Source of the DNA: an uncultured Butyrivibrio sp.
Lineage (GTDB): Bacteria > Bacillota > Clostridia > Lachnospirales > Lachnospiraceae
Direction: 5' to 3'
Assembly: GCA_946536145.1 (NCBI GenBank)
Contig: CAMNEA010000028.1
Coordinates: 1 to 35,061, forward strand
DNA length: 35,061 nt
Shown: piece after piece, positions 24,025 to 32,669 of the stretch
Layout: the number at the start of each line of letters is the position of its first letter
Position numbering within the stretch: position 1 is the first letter of the stretch
Translations under genes and position numbers: made by a program
Notes under the pieces: generated by a model
Database searches by the model: none
What the model was told of the DNA's origin: nothing
Seen by the model: only the letters and a program-made list of their open reading frames with translations

Positions 24025-24588
24025 ATGGACAATATCAGACAGAGCATCATGGATTCTGTGATAAGCCAATTCAATTTAAAGGGCATGAAGTTCACCATGG
24101 ACGACATCTCCAAGGAGCTTCACATCAGCAAGAAGACAATTTACAAGGAATTTAATGACAAGGATGAACTGTTCCTCGCGACCGTTGACTACGGGTTTTC
24201 TGCGATAAAGAGAAAAGAAGCTGAGGTCCTTGCCGACGATTCACTGGGACTTGTGGACAAGATAGCAAGGCTCATTGTATGTCTTCCCGACAGCTACAAG
24301 AACATCGATTTTCGCAGAGTTTATCAGCTCAGGGAAAAATATCCGGATGTATATGCTCAGGTTGCAAGGAGAATCGAGAGCGACTGGGAGGAGACAGAAA
24401 AGCTTCTCTCCAAAGCTATGGATGAAGGCCTCATCAAGAAGGTGCCGATCCCTATCCTGAAGCTCACGATTGAGGGAGCTATCGAGAAGTTCCTTAGCTC
24501 TGATGAACTATCCAGAACAGAAGTCAGCTATGAGGACTCCCTCAATGATATGATCGATATCATCATTAACGGGATCAGGATAAAATAA
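24025..24588 (+). CDS. TetR-family transcriptional regulator
   Basis: A 187-residue protein with GGGAGGAAAG before the ATG. Residues about 18-48 form the TetR helix-turn-helix: FTMDDISKELHISKKTIYKEF then NDKDELF. The C-terminal ligand domain is helical and not recognisable by ligand. It lies 17 bp after pepD and 22 bp before the alpha-galactosidase, so it is probably co-transcribed with them. Whether it controls its own operon is unknown; no operator was identified. Confidence 0.9.
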   Translation: MDNIRQSIMDSVISQFNLKGMKFTMDDISKELHISKKTIYKEFNDKDELFLATVDYGFSAIKRKEAEVLADDSLGLVDKIARLIVCLPDSYKNIDFRRVYQLREKYPDVYAQVARRIESDWEETEKLLSKAMDEGLIKKVPIPILKLTIEGAIEKFLSSDELSRTEVSYEDSLNDMIDIIINGIRIK

Positions 24589-24610
24589 TGTTTTTTCAGG
24601 AGGACTGCGC

Positions 24611-27007
24611 ATGATATATGCAGATGGCAGGATATTTCTCTTGCAGACAGCCGGAATATCCTATATGTTCAGAAAGATGGAGACGGGGCATCTTGAGCAC
24701 CTCCACTTCGGTGGATCTCTTTTGTCAAAAGAAATGTATGACAGGATGAAGGGGGAGATAGACCTTGAGCAGAAAGACAAGGATATGCTCCTTGGCATCT
24801 GCGAGGCAGTAGCCCCAAAACACTACTTCTCCGGCGGGAACATGAACGGATATTCACAGGAATTTCCGGGTGTTTCGATGGAGCTTATGGGACTTGAGGC
24901 TCCCGGTTTTGGCAAGGGAGATATAAGAGATCCGCTCATTGAACTTACCTATGGAAACGGATCGTCAACTGTCGATTTCGTATTTTATGATTATGAGGTA
25001 AAAAAGGGGAAAAAGCTTCTTAAGTCACTTCCGTCTTCCTACGACGATACCGAAAACTGCGAGCAGCTCATCTTAAAACTTATCGACAGGGAATACTCCG
25101 TAAGACTGGATATTATTTATTCTGTTTTTCCGGACTGCGATGTGATAACAAGAAGCACGCTGCTTCGCAATGACGGGGATCAGGCTCTGAGGATCGAGAG
25201 GATACTGAGCAATTGCGTTGATCTATACGACACCGGACTTAAGTTCACATCTTTTCATGGCAGATGGGCTATGGAGATGCAAAAGACGGAGGCGGTCTGC
25301 GGCGCAGGCAAGGTGGTATGTGAGGAGCTTGCAGCCGGCGAGTCCGGTTCAAGATCGAACCCGCTGGTACTTATTTCACCTAAGGACACTACTGATGATC
25401 ACGGCGAGGCATATGCCTTTAACCTGATCTACAGTGGCAACCACTATGAAGCGCTCTCATCAAACGGCTGCAGCATGAGCAGGTTTGTATCGGGAATCCA
25501 GCCTGTTGGCTTTAACTATCTGCTGGAGAAGGGAGAAGAATTTGAAGCTCCCGAGGCAGTCATGACCTGGTCAGGTGATGGCTTTAACGGTGTCAGCCGC
25601 AAGATGCACAGTTTTGTCAGAAAGCATATTGTAAGAGGACGCTGGCGCGACAAGGAGAGACCGATCCTTATAAACAGCTGGGAGGCCAATTACTTCAACT
25701 TCAATCAGGGCTCTTTATTAAAGCTTGCAAAAGAAGCTAAGAACTGCGGAATAGAGCTGTTTGTCCTTGATGACGGCTGGTTTGGCGCAAGAAACGACGA
25801 CCGCAGATCTCTGGGAGACTGGTATGAGAACAAAAAGAAACTCCCGGGCGGTCTTAAAGAACTGTCGGAAAAGGTAAATGAGCTTGGGATGATGTTCGGA
25901 GTATGGGTCGAACCTGAGATGGTAAACAGGGACTCTGATCTTTACAGGGCACACCCCGACTGGGCAGTTCAGGTTCCGGGACATTCCCACTCCGAGGGCA
26001 GGAATCAGATGAACCTCGACCTTTCGAGAACTGAGGTGCAGGACTATGTTATAGAAGCCATGAAGAAGGTCTTTTCCTCCGGAAAGATTTCTTACGTGAA
26101 GTGGGACATGAACAGGATATTCTCCGACAGATACTCATCGGCGCTTCCCGCTGACAGACAGCGAGAGTTTCAGCACAGGTACTACATAGGACTTTACAGG
26201 GTTCTTGATGAGCTTATGAAGGCATTTCCGGATATCCTCTTTGAGGGGTGCTCTGCCGGAGGAAACAGGTTTGACCTTGGAATGCTTTGTTATTTCCCTC
26301 AGATTTGGGCGAGTGATGATACGGATGCCTTCTGCAGGCTTGACATACAGAGGGGCTACAGCTACGGATATCCGGCAAGCACACTCGGCTGCCATGTATC
26401 AGCTGTGCCTAACCACCAGACTCTCGATGTCAGCACGCTTGAGACCAGATTTGAGGTGGCTGCACCAGGATGCCTCGGGTATGAGCTCAACATCTGCGAG
26501 ATGAGTGAAGACCACAAGAAACAGATCAGAAATCAGGTGGAGTTCTACAAAAGATACAGGAAGCTGTTCCAGTTTGGAGACTATTACAGACTTCCGGACA
26601 GCGGATATATTATCGTATCGCCTGACAAAGAGACGGCTGCTGTATTTGCAGTCCGGTTAAAGGCAGCTCCCAATAATGATTACACATGTATAAAAGGCCC
26701 GGGTCTTGAAAGCGACTATGTCTACTCTGTCAAGAACCGAGTGGTCGCTTACAGCGTAAAAGATATGGGATCGCTCATCAACTCTGTCGCGCCGATACAT
26801 GTCAAGCAGGACGGAATCGTTCATAACCTGCTCGACATGATAAAAGACATTGAGAGCGAAAAACAGGTAGAGACCATTACCGGAGCAGCGTTTAAGAGCA
26901 GAGGCATAAGCCTTAACGCAAGCTTTGCCGGAACCGGATACAATGAGAAAACAAGGATAATGCGAACCGGTGACACAAGACTCTATATGTTTGAGAAGGT
27001 AAGGTAG
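24611..27007 (+). CDS. Alpha-galactosidase, GH36
   Basis: A 798-residue enzyme releasing alpha-galactose from raffinose-type sugars or galactomannan fragments. CAGGAGGA lies 10 nt before the ATG. There is no signal peptide, so it acts inside the cell on imported sugars. Core motifs: LFVLDDGWFGARNDD, VWVEPEMVN, the nucleophile Asp499 in KWDMNR and the acid/base Asp569 in WASDDTDA. Their 70-residue spacing is normal for GH36. ASTLGCHVSAVPNHQT is also typical. Length (about 730-800) fits the long bacterial subgroup. No transporter gene is adjacent. Confidence 0.95.
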   Translation: MIYADGRIFLLQTAGISYMFRKMETGHLEHLHFGGSLLSKEMYDRMKGEIDLEQKDKDMLLGICEAVAPKHYFSGGNMNGYSQEFPGVSMELMGLEAPGFGKGDIRDPLIELTYGNGSSTVDFVFYDYEVKKGKKLLKSLPSSYDDTENCEQLILKLIDREYSVRLDIIYSVFPDCDVITRSTLLRNDGDQALRIERILSNCVDLYDTGLKFTSFHGRWAMEMQKTEAVCGAGKVVCEELAAGESGSRSNPLVLISPKDTTDDHGEAYAFNLIYSGNHYEALSSNGCSMSRFVSGIQPVGFNYLLEKGEEFEAPEAVMTWSGDGFNGVSRKMHSFVRKHIVRGRWRDKERPILINSWEANYFNFNQGSLLKLAKEAKNCGIELFVLDDGWFGARNDDRRSLGDWYENKKKLPGGLKELSEKVNELGMMFGVWVEPEMVNRDSDLYRAHPDWAVQVPGHSHSEGRNQMNLDLSRTEVQDYVIEAMKKVFSSGKISYVKWDMNRIFSDRYSSALPADRQREFQHRYYIGLYRVLDELMKAFPDILFEGCSAGGNRFDLGMLCYFPQIWASDDTDAFCRLDIQRGYSYGYPASTLGCHVSAVPNHQTLDVSTLETRFEVAAPGCLGYELNICEMSEDHKKQIRNQVEFYKRYRKLFQFGDYYRLPDSGYIIVSPDKETAAVFAVRLKAAPNNDYTCIKGPGLESDYVYSVKNRVVAYSVKDMGSLINSVAPIHVKQDGIVHNLLDMIKDIESEKQVETITGAAFKSRGISLNASFAGTGYNEKTRIMRTGDTRLYMFEKVR

Positions 27008-27021
27008 GAAGACAATGCTTT

Positions 27022-28143
27022 TTAGTCGCTATAGCTTGTGTCCATATTTGCAATGATCCTGTAATCGGGATAATGACCCTGGATATCTTCCAGGGTCTTT
27101 TTGTATATATCAACCCTGTCCGGAACAAAGTCAAGAACCAGATCCAGGCGCATTTCTTTTTTCTCAAAGTCAACAAAAAAGCCGTGCATCTGAAGAACGT
27201 GATCGTGGCTTGATGCGATCCTTGAAACCTCGCTCCTTACAGCTATTGTGTGGTCATCTTTGGTGTTCATTGAGTAGATTCCGATGGATACGATGGAGAT
27301 GTTGTGCTTTTCATAGACCTTGTCCTGTATCTGCCTTGTTATCTCATCTATCTTATCGGCAGTGAAGGTATCGGGTATCTCAATGTGGACTGTGGCCATT
27401 ACCCTGTCAGGACCGTAGTCTGAGAATATAAGGTCGTAGGCGCCGTTTACTCCGTCGATGCCTGTGATGGTTTTTTTGACAGCGCTTGAAACCGCGGAGT
27501 CGATGCGCTCTCCAAGTATCTCACTGATGGTATCCCGCAGCATCTCAAGGGCTGACTTTATCATCACCAGGGCGATGATGGCTCCGAGATATGCCTCAAC
27601 AGAGAGGTGGAATGCTATGAAGATGATAGCCGCTGCAAGAGTTGCGGCTGAGATTACTGAATCAAATCTTGCATCGGTTCCGGATGCAACAAGGGATTCT
27701 GAGTTCACTTTTTTTCCGGTGCCAATGAAGAACTGACCGAGAAGGAGCTTGACCAAAACTGCTACTGCGACGATGACCAGAGTTGTAATGGTATAATTTG
27801 CGGGCGCGGGATTTATGATCGACTTGACGGATTCCACAAATGAGGTTATGCCCGCATAAAGAACTATGAGGGAGATCACCATGGCACTCAGATATTCAAT
27901 CCTTCCATAGCCATAGGGATGCTTTTTGTCGGGAGCTTTTCCGGCAAGTGCTGTTCCGATTATGGTTATGACTGATGAAAGGGCATCGCTAAGGTTGTTG
28001 ACCGCATCAAGTACGATGGCTATCGAACCCGAGATTACGCCGACCATTGCCTTGAAAGTCGCCAGAAGGAGATTGACGACAATGCCTATGATGCTGGTTC
28101 TTATTATTATCCTGCCCCTGCTTTTTACCTGTGATTCTGCCAT
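27022..28143 (-). CDS. Cation diffusion facilitator (CDF) metal exporter
   Basis: A 373-residue inner-membrane protein that exports divalent metal in exchange for protons. GGAGGCATT lies upstream of the ATG. Six membrane segments span about residues 12-215, followed by a cytoplasmic domain of about 160 residues. Metal residues: Asn49 and Asp53 in helix 2 (NNLSD), Asp157 and Asp161 in helix 5 (DARFD). Zinc exporters normally have His/Asp pairs, and an N/D plus D/D site is more like manganese-type CDFs, so Mn or Fe is the better guess. The C-terminal domain is longer than the typical 80-100 residues. It converges on the alpha-galactosidase gene with a 14-bp gap. Confidence 0.9.
   Translation of the reverse strand: MAESQVKSRGRIIIRTSIIGIVVNLLLATFKAMVGVISGSIAIVLDAVNNLSDALSSVITIIGTALAGKAPDKKHPYGYGRIEYLSAMVISLIVLYAGITSFVESVKSIINPAPANYTITTLVIVAVAVLVKLLLGQFFIGTGKKVNSESLVASGTDARFDSVISAATLAAAIIFIAFHLSVEAYLGAIIALVMIKSALEMLRDTISEILGERIDSAVSSAVKKTITGIDGVNGAYDLIFSDYGPDRVMATVHIEIPDTFTADKIDEITRQIQDKVYEKHNISIVSIGIYSMNTKDDHTIAVRSEVSRIASSHDHVLQMHGFFVDFEKKEMRLDLVLDFVPDRVDIYKKTLEDIQGHYPDYRIIANMDTSYSD
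27075..27102 (+). terminator. Terminator for the alpha-galactosidase operon, inside the CDF coding region
   Basis: GACCCTGGA (27075-27083) pairs with TCCAGGGTC (27089-27097), then TTTTT. On the plus strand it lies 68 bp after the alpha-galactosidase stop, but it is within the CDF reading frame on the other strand (LEDIQGHY). Confidence 0.8.
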
Positions 28144-28164
28144 AATGCCTCCTGATATTTAATG

Positions 28165-28191
28165 TACTGTTCACTCGCATACAGCTCGCTC
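28165..28191 (-). repeat. 27-bp dispersed repeat, copy 2
   Basis: The reverse complement matches 11261-11287 at 26 of 27 positions. It lies between the divergent CDF and cyclase genes. The nearby CGAATTATTC and TTTCACGAATTATGATATC stretches may belong to the same element. It may overlap promoter DNA for either gene. Confidence 0.6.
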
Positions 28192-28293
28192 GCGAATTAT
28201 TCTTTTCTCGCAAATATTTCACGAATTATGATATCATTAATATAAGATTTTATGGAGTTTTTTATAATTTCATCATAATATCGAGGGGCGACA

Positions 28294-29634
28294 ATGAAGA
28301 ATAAAAGTTTACGGACAGGTCTTTTGACATTTATCATCACATTGGTTGTCACAATTATTATCGCGGTGCTCTACATAATCGGTGCGGCAGCTGCAAGGAA
28401 AGATAAGGCACAGTCTTTTTCAGACTTTGCCTCGAGCAAGGTTCAGGCTGAGCTGCAGCGAAGAGATTATATAACCAAGATTTTTGAGAATACGATCACC
28501 AGCGAGAACGGTATAACCGCTGAGGCTTTCACGATGATGTCAGAGAAGCTTTTTGACGAGTTCCTTGATATACGTGAGATCAACCTTGCTCCGGATGGCA
28601 TACAAAGTCTTCGGTATCCTGTTGAACAGGGGGATTCGCTTAACGAGAATCTGTTTGAGGATGACAATTATGGTATATATTCCGACTACAGCAAGATGAG
28701 CAGGACTTCTGTTATTATTGCCCCGGTGGAACTTGACGATGGAAGCTTGGGTATCATCATCCGCAGGCCGATATATTTAGGGGAAGATACTGATGATTTC
28801 TGGGGATTTGCAGGCGTGACACTTGCTCTTTCGGATTTTTTAAATGCCGTCAAGGTCAAAGACCTTACAGAAGCCGGATATGAGTACAGGCTTGTGGGGA
28901 CCAATGCTGTAATAGGCGGAGATCAGATCATAACCGAGTCCTCTGAAAAAGAGTTCAGTTCGCCGGCACAGACGATGATAAGCACTGTGGGCGGTGATGC
29001 CTGGACACTGTATATTTTCCCAAAGAACAGCTGGCTCAACCCCTATGAGATTGTAGGATCTCTTTTGATCGCGATTATTATGAGCTCACTTGCAGGATTT
29101 GCTGCTGCGTCATACGTATCGATGAGACAGAATGCCAAAGAGCTCGAGGTGCTCTCTTACAGGGACGCACTTACCAACCTTAACAATCCGAGAAGCTACA
29201 AGGAACACATGGAGGAACTCTCCAAAAAGAAGCTTCCTTACGGACTTATATTCATGGATCTCAATGACTTCAAACAGGTCAACGATAACTACGGTCATGA
29301 GGCCGGGGATGAACTTTTGAGCATAACAGCCAAGCGCCTTCAGAACAGTATCAGGGAGAAGGACAGAGCCTTCCGTATCGGAGGCGATGAGTTTGTCGTT
29401 GTAATCCACGGCACTCATGACAAGCAGTTCTATGAAGGTGTTATTGAGAGAATGCGCCAGAATGTCGCCAGGGATATTGTCGTGGGGAACAGTATCACCC
29501 TTAAGGTTTCAATAAGCGCGGGATTCGCAAGATGTCCGGAGGACGGAACAGAGTTTGAGGAAGTCGTCAAGATAGCTGACGATGCAATGTACAAGAACAA
29601 GAGAGAACTTAAGAAAGGAAGATCTTCCAGGTAG
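28294..29634 (+). CDS. Membrane diguanylate cyclase, CHASE-like sensor plus GGDEF
   Basis: A 446-residue protein making cyclic di-GMP from GTP. GAGGGGCG precedes the ATG. Residues about 8-30 are a first membrane segment. Residues about 35-245 form an outside sensor region that resembles a CHASE domain (VQAELQRRDYITKIFE, IREINLAPDGIQSLRYP, RRPIYL). Residues about 248-272 are a second membrane segment. The GGDEF domain follows from about 285: YRDALTNLNNPR, FMDLNDFKQVNDNYGHEAGD and an intact GGDEF at 363-367. An inhibitory I-site RxxD lies at 354-357 (REKD), exactly five residues before GGDEF. It appears active and product-inhibited. It is followed 33 bp later by the degenerate PAS/GGDEF/EAL gene. 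Confidence 0.92.
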   Translation: MKNKSLRTGLLTFIITLVVTIIIAVLYIIGAAAARKDKAQSFSDFASSKVQAELQRRDYITKIFENTITSENGITAEAFTMMSEKLFDEFLDIREINLAPDGIQSLRYPVEQGDSLNENLFEDDNYGIYSDYSKMSRTSVIIAPVELDDGSLGIIIRRPIYLGEDTDDFWGFAGVTLALSDFLNAVKVKDLTEAGYEYRLVGTNAVIGGDQIITESSEKEFSSPAQTMISTVGGDAWTLYIFPKNSWLNPYEIVGSLLIAIIMSSLAGFAAASYVSMRQNAKELEVLSYRDALTNLNNPRSYKEHMEELSKKKLPYGLIFMDLNDFKQVNDNYGHEAGDELLSITAKRLQNSIREKDRAFRIGGDEFVVVIHGTHDKQFYEGVIERMRQNVARDIVVGNSITLKVSISAGFARCPEDGTEFEEVVKIADDAMYKNKRELKKGRSSR

Positions 29635-29667
29635 GAAGATGAGGAGCAAGTAGAGAGGAAGTAAATA

Positions 29668-31323
29668 ATGGCGGGTGCAAATTTTGATACGCTTAACAGG
29701 ATCTTTGATACCTTTGCAGTGACCTCAAGGAGCCGATATGTCTATGTTTATGACATGGAGAAAAATGTTGCCAGGTGGTCAGAAAATGCCGTTGACTATT
29801 TTGGACTGACAGGAGAATATGTTTTCAACGCGTCCTCTGTGTGGGAGACGCGTATACACCCTGATGACAGGGACAAATACAACGAGTACATAGGAGTTGT
29901 ATATACGGGTAGAAAAGCAGATCCCAATCTGGAATACAGAGCCAAGAATAAAAACGGGGAATATGTGATCTGTTCCTGCAGGGGAGTTGTGATCAAGGAC
30001 TACGCGGGGCGGCCGGTGTTCTATGCCTGCTCCATCATCAACAAGGGTATTGTCGACAACAATGATCCGATCACCCATATGCCCAATCAGTATGAGTGTC
30101 TCAATTACATGAGGCAGCTCAAGAATGCCAAAAAAGAGTACTCCATACTGATGATCAACTTTATCGACTTTGGTAACGTAAACAGACGATACGGCTATAT
30201 GTCTGGTAATGCCATACTGAGGACCGTTGCTGCGAGGCTTGCGCAGGAGGTGAGGAACAGGGGGCGCGTATTCAGATGCGAAGGAACAGCTTTGGCATAT
30301 ATCTGTGACAATATGACAATAGATGACGTCAAAAAGCTCTACGGCAGAATGCGCACCTATGTCAGGGATTCAATGGTCATTGACGGCAATAAGATGAGTG
30401 CTGAGATTGCAGGCGGCGTTATCTTTTCCAGTGACCACAATGTGGATGAACACGCTGTCTACACCAGCGCCAAGTACGCGATGGATTATTCCAAGACCCA
30501 GAAGCATGGCAACCTCATAATCTTCCACAACGACAACCTTGACAACAACAAGAGCAGTATAGAGCTTGTGGATGAAGTCAGGAATTCATGTCTGAACGGG
30601 TTTGAAGGTTTTTATCTTGAGTATCAGCCGATTTTCTCAACTGTCAATGGCAGACTTGTCGGCATGGAGGTATTCCTGAGGTGGCACAAGGAGCCCTACG
30701 GGGATGTTTCGCCGGCGGAATTTGTGCCATGGCTTGAACAGGATCCGGTATTCTATATGCTGGGCAACTGGATACTTGAAAACGCGCTTAAGGATGCCCT
30801 TGAACTTAGAAGGAACATCAAAGATTTTTACCTTGTAGTAAATCTCGCCTTCATGCAGCTTGAAAAGTCTGAGTTCAGGACTACGCTTCTTGAGATACTC
30901 AGAAAGACAGGATACCCGGCTACAGGTCTTTGTCTGGAGCTCACACACAGCAGCAGGGGGCTTGGACTTGAGCACTTAAAGAGCCAGATAGAGTTTATCA
31001 AATCCTGTGGTATCAGGATAGGACTTGACTGCTCTGATTTTGCTGCGCTTGATATGGTAAGATATCTGCCTGTGGATCTTGTTAATCTGGCGCCATCTCT
31101 TACGGGGACGGTTGCAGATAACCTGACAGTAAAATGTATGATGGAAGCCGTTACCTCTTTTACTCACAGGCTTGGGATCAGAACGTGTATCTCAGGGGTT
31201 GAGGATGAGGTAACCAGCAATATTGTAAGGCAGTACCCCATTTCGGATCTTATGGGATATTATTATGGCAAACCATGCCGCATAGAGGAATTCAAAAAGT
31301 TTGGTTTTTTGAGACAGGCGTGA
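29668..31323 (+). CDS. PAS / degenerate GGDEF / degenerate EAL protein, probably a cyclic-di-GMP-related regulator
   Basis: A 551-residue soluble protein. Residues about 10-130 are a PAS_3 domain (WSENAVDYFGLTGEY, IHPDDRDKYNEY). Residues about 150-295 are GGDEF-like (YSILMINFIDFGNVNRRYG), but GGDEF is replaced by CEGTA (204-208). Residues about 310-545 are EAL-like: YQPIFSTVNGRLVGMEVFLRW has EVFLR for EALLR. The metal-binding TE motif is ELTHSS, DDFG is DCSDF, and the catalytic Lys of IKID is lost (VNLAPS). Enzyme activity is therefore unlikely in either domain. Related dead proteins bind cyclic di-GMP or proteins as effectors. AGAGAGGAAG precedes the ATG. It is co-oriented with the active cyclase. 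Confidence 0.88.
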   Translation: MAGANFDTLNRIFDTFAVTSRSRYVYVYDMEKNVARWSENAVDYFGLTGEYVFNASSVWETRIHPDDRDKYNEYIGVVYTGRKADPNLEYRAKNKNGEYVICSCRGVVIKDYAGRPVFYACSIINKGIVDNNDPITHMPNQYECLNYMRQLKNAKKEYSILMINFIDFGNVNRRYGYMSGNAILRTVAARLAQEVRNRGRVFRCEGTALAYICDNMTIDDVKKLYGRMRTYVRDSMVIDGNKMSAEIAGGVIFSSDHNVDEHAVYTSAKYAMDYSKTQKHGNLIIFHNDNLDNNKSSIELVDEVRNSCLNGFEGFYLEYQPIFSTVNGRLVGMEVFLRWHKEPYGDVSPAEFVPWLEQDPVFYMLGNWILENALKDALELRRNIKDFYLVVNLAFMQLEKSEFRTTLLEILRKTGYPATGLCLELTHSSRGLGLEHLKSQIEFIKSCGIRIGLDCSDFAALDMVRYLPVDLVNLAPSLTGTVADNLTVKCMMEAVTSFTHRLGIRTCISGVEDEVTSNIVRQYPISDLMGYYYGKPCRIEEFKKFGFLRQA

Positions 31324-31343
31324 TATCTTGTCTGGAGGAATAA

Positions 31344-32084
31344 ATGAGCAGGACATTCAGGTATATTCAATATGATGATGTGCTTAAGTCCTTTGTGGAG
31401 CTGAGGGATACCGTGCTCAAACAAAGGCCTGTTATCATCGCACGTCACGGGGATTATACTCTTTATCTTAAAAATCTTGGTGATGACTGTCTGGGACTTA
31501 CGATCGAGAACACCGAGAGACATAAGGTGATCCAGAGCAGGTCGTATGAGGTTTCCAAGACGACGCCGCAGCTGGTTGCAAGAGGTGTAAGGCATGCCTG
31601 CCAGAAGATGTCGGAACTCTCGGACAAGGACGTCAACAGAAGGCGTCTGCAGATCTGGAAGTGGTACATAATGGAGTGGCAGACAGAGAACTTTGGCAAC
31701 AAGAAAGAGTTCATGGAAAAAGAGCTCTCCTGGAAGGATGACGACAATGGCGGAGACGGCGAAATGATGGACATGGAGTCCTACCTTCACGGAGATTATC
31801 TCAACCTTGGAAATACTATTTCACTGATCGAGAAATATCTTGCAAATGATGAACACCACAGGGAGCAGTTCAAGAAGTTCGCAATTGCGGATATAATGGA
31901 GATGACAAGTGAAGATACCAGGGATAAATCTCTGGCAGAGGCGGAGAGCAGGTGTATTGAGGAGGGCATGAAGAAGCACACCTACAGGTTCACGGTCAGT
32001 GTCGAAGCAACTGACAAAGAGAGCGCCAGAGCGGCTCTTTTAAGCTATCTTGCAGGTGATGAGCGAATTAAGGTGCAGAAATAA
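31344..32084 (+). CDS. Hypothetical protein in the cyclic-di-GMP cluster
   Basis: A 246-residue soluble protein that I do not recognise. CTGGAGGAA lies 5 nt before the ATG, which is 20 bp after the dead EAL gene, so co-transcription is likely. The N-terminal third is mixed (YIQYDDVLKSFVELRDTVL, YTLYLKNLGDDCLGLTI). The middle is rich in Trp, Glu and Lys and charged (WKWYIMEWQTENFGNKKEF, DDDNGGDGE). The last 40 residues (HTYRFTVSVEATDKESARAA) look like a small beta-alpha-beta domain. No catalytic motif, signal peptide or membrane segment is seen. Confidence 0.75.
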   Translation: MSRTFRYIQYDDVLKSFVELRDTVLKQRPVIIARHGDYTLYLKNLGDDCLGLTIENTERHKVIQSRSYEVSKTTPQLVARGVRHACQKMSELSDKDVNRRRLQIWKWYIMEWQTENFGNKKEFMEKELSWKDDDNGGDGEMMDMESYLHGDYLNLGNTISLIEKYLANDEHHREQFKKFAIADIMEMTSEDTRDKSLAEAESRCIEEGMKKHTYRFTVSVEATDKESARAALLSYLAGDERIKVQK

Positions 32085-32174
32085 TAAAAAAAGTGTAAAT
32101 TAATTTCATAAAAATTTAATGATTTAATATGTAAAAGTGCCCCATATTCTCTATCTTTTTAAGGATTGGTAGTA

Positions 32175-32268
32175 TATAATGTACCCATTAGATGAAATTT
32201 TGTTGTGAAACCACAATAGGTAGAGGGGTTGAAGTTTCACAAGTCACTTCATCTAAAATCTTTTTCTT
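32175..32268 (+). promoter_or_regulatory. Promoter -10 and structured leader with terminator-like hairpin
   Basis: TATAAT at 32175-32180 would place the transcript start near 32188. There a long stem begins: TTAGATGAA (32188-32196) pairs with TTCATCTAA (32248-32256), and TTGTGAAAC pairs with GTTTCACAA (32234-32242) inside it. AATCTTTTTCTT follows directly, then GGAGG and the next gene. This could be an attenuator or a 5' stabilising stem. No -35 match is convincing. Confidence 0.55.
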
Positions 32269-32288
32269 ATGAGATGGAGGAATTGAAT

Positions 32289-32537
32289 ATGAGACGTTCC
32301 GCAAAGAGCAGACAGAGAACAAGCCAGAGCTCCATAGCTATCATGGCAGACGTTATCAAGGCAAAGGAGCAGAATCTTTCCTACGGCAAGTTTAAAGCAC
32401 TGGATATTCTGGGAGCAGGCAGTATGACTGACGAGGAGATTTCGTCCGAGTACGCGGTTCATACGACAGCTCTTGTAAGGAGAACAGTACATGAGCAGGA
32501 GCAGAAGGCGGTTGCCTTTGTCAAGATAAGAGCTTAA
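32289..32537 (+). CDS. Small basic protein, unknown function
   Basis: An 82-residue protein. The ATG at 32289 has GGAGG 8 nt upstream. An in-frame TTG at 32229 lies within the leader stem and is not credible. It starts with a very basic MRRSAKSRQRTSQSS, continues with IMADVIKAKEQNLSYGKFKAL, then an acidic MTDEEISSEY helix and a C-terminal EQEQKAVAFVKIRA. Small size, basic N-terminus and predicted helices suggest a nucleic-acid or protein-binding factor, but I do not recognise the family. It has its own promoter and terminator. Confidence 0.65.
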   Translation: MRRSAKSRQRTSQSSIAIMADVIKAKEQNLSYGKFKALDILGAGSMTDEEISSEYAVHTTALVRRTVHEQEQKAVAFVKIRA

Positions 32538-32599
32538 AGTGCGGTTCATCATATCTGATCATAATGAACAAAGAGCTCAGAACTTAATATGGGTTTTCA

Positions 32600-32630
32600 G
32601 GGGCATATGCATGGTGCATATGTCCTTTTT
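32600..32630 (+). terminator. Terminator after the small basic protein gene
   Basis: GGGCATATGCA pairs with TGCATATGTCC (one G-T pair) around TGG, followed by TTTTT. It lies 63 bp after the stop and 40 bp before the GH3 gene. Confidence 0.85.
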
Positions 32631-32669
32631 GATTAATAGGAAATTGCTTTGCAAAAAGGAGAAGGGAAA

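Noticed and set aside
28144-28293. Cyclic-di-GMP riboswitch before the cyclase gene
   Set aside because: No conserved GEMM-type core was found by eye. The gap is only 150 bp and partly filled by the 27-bp repeat.
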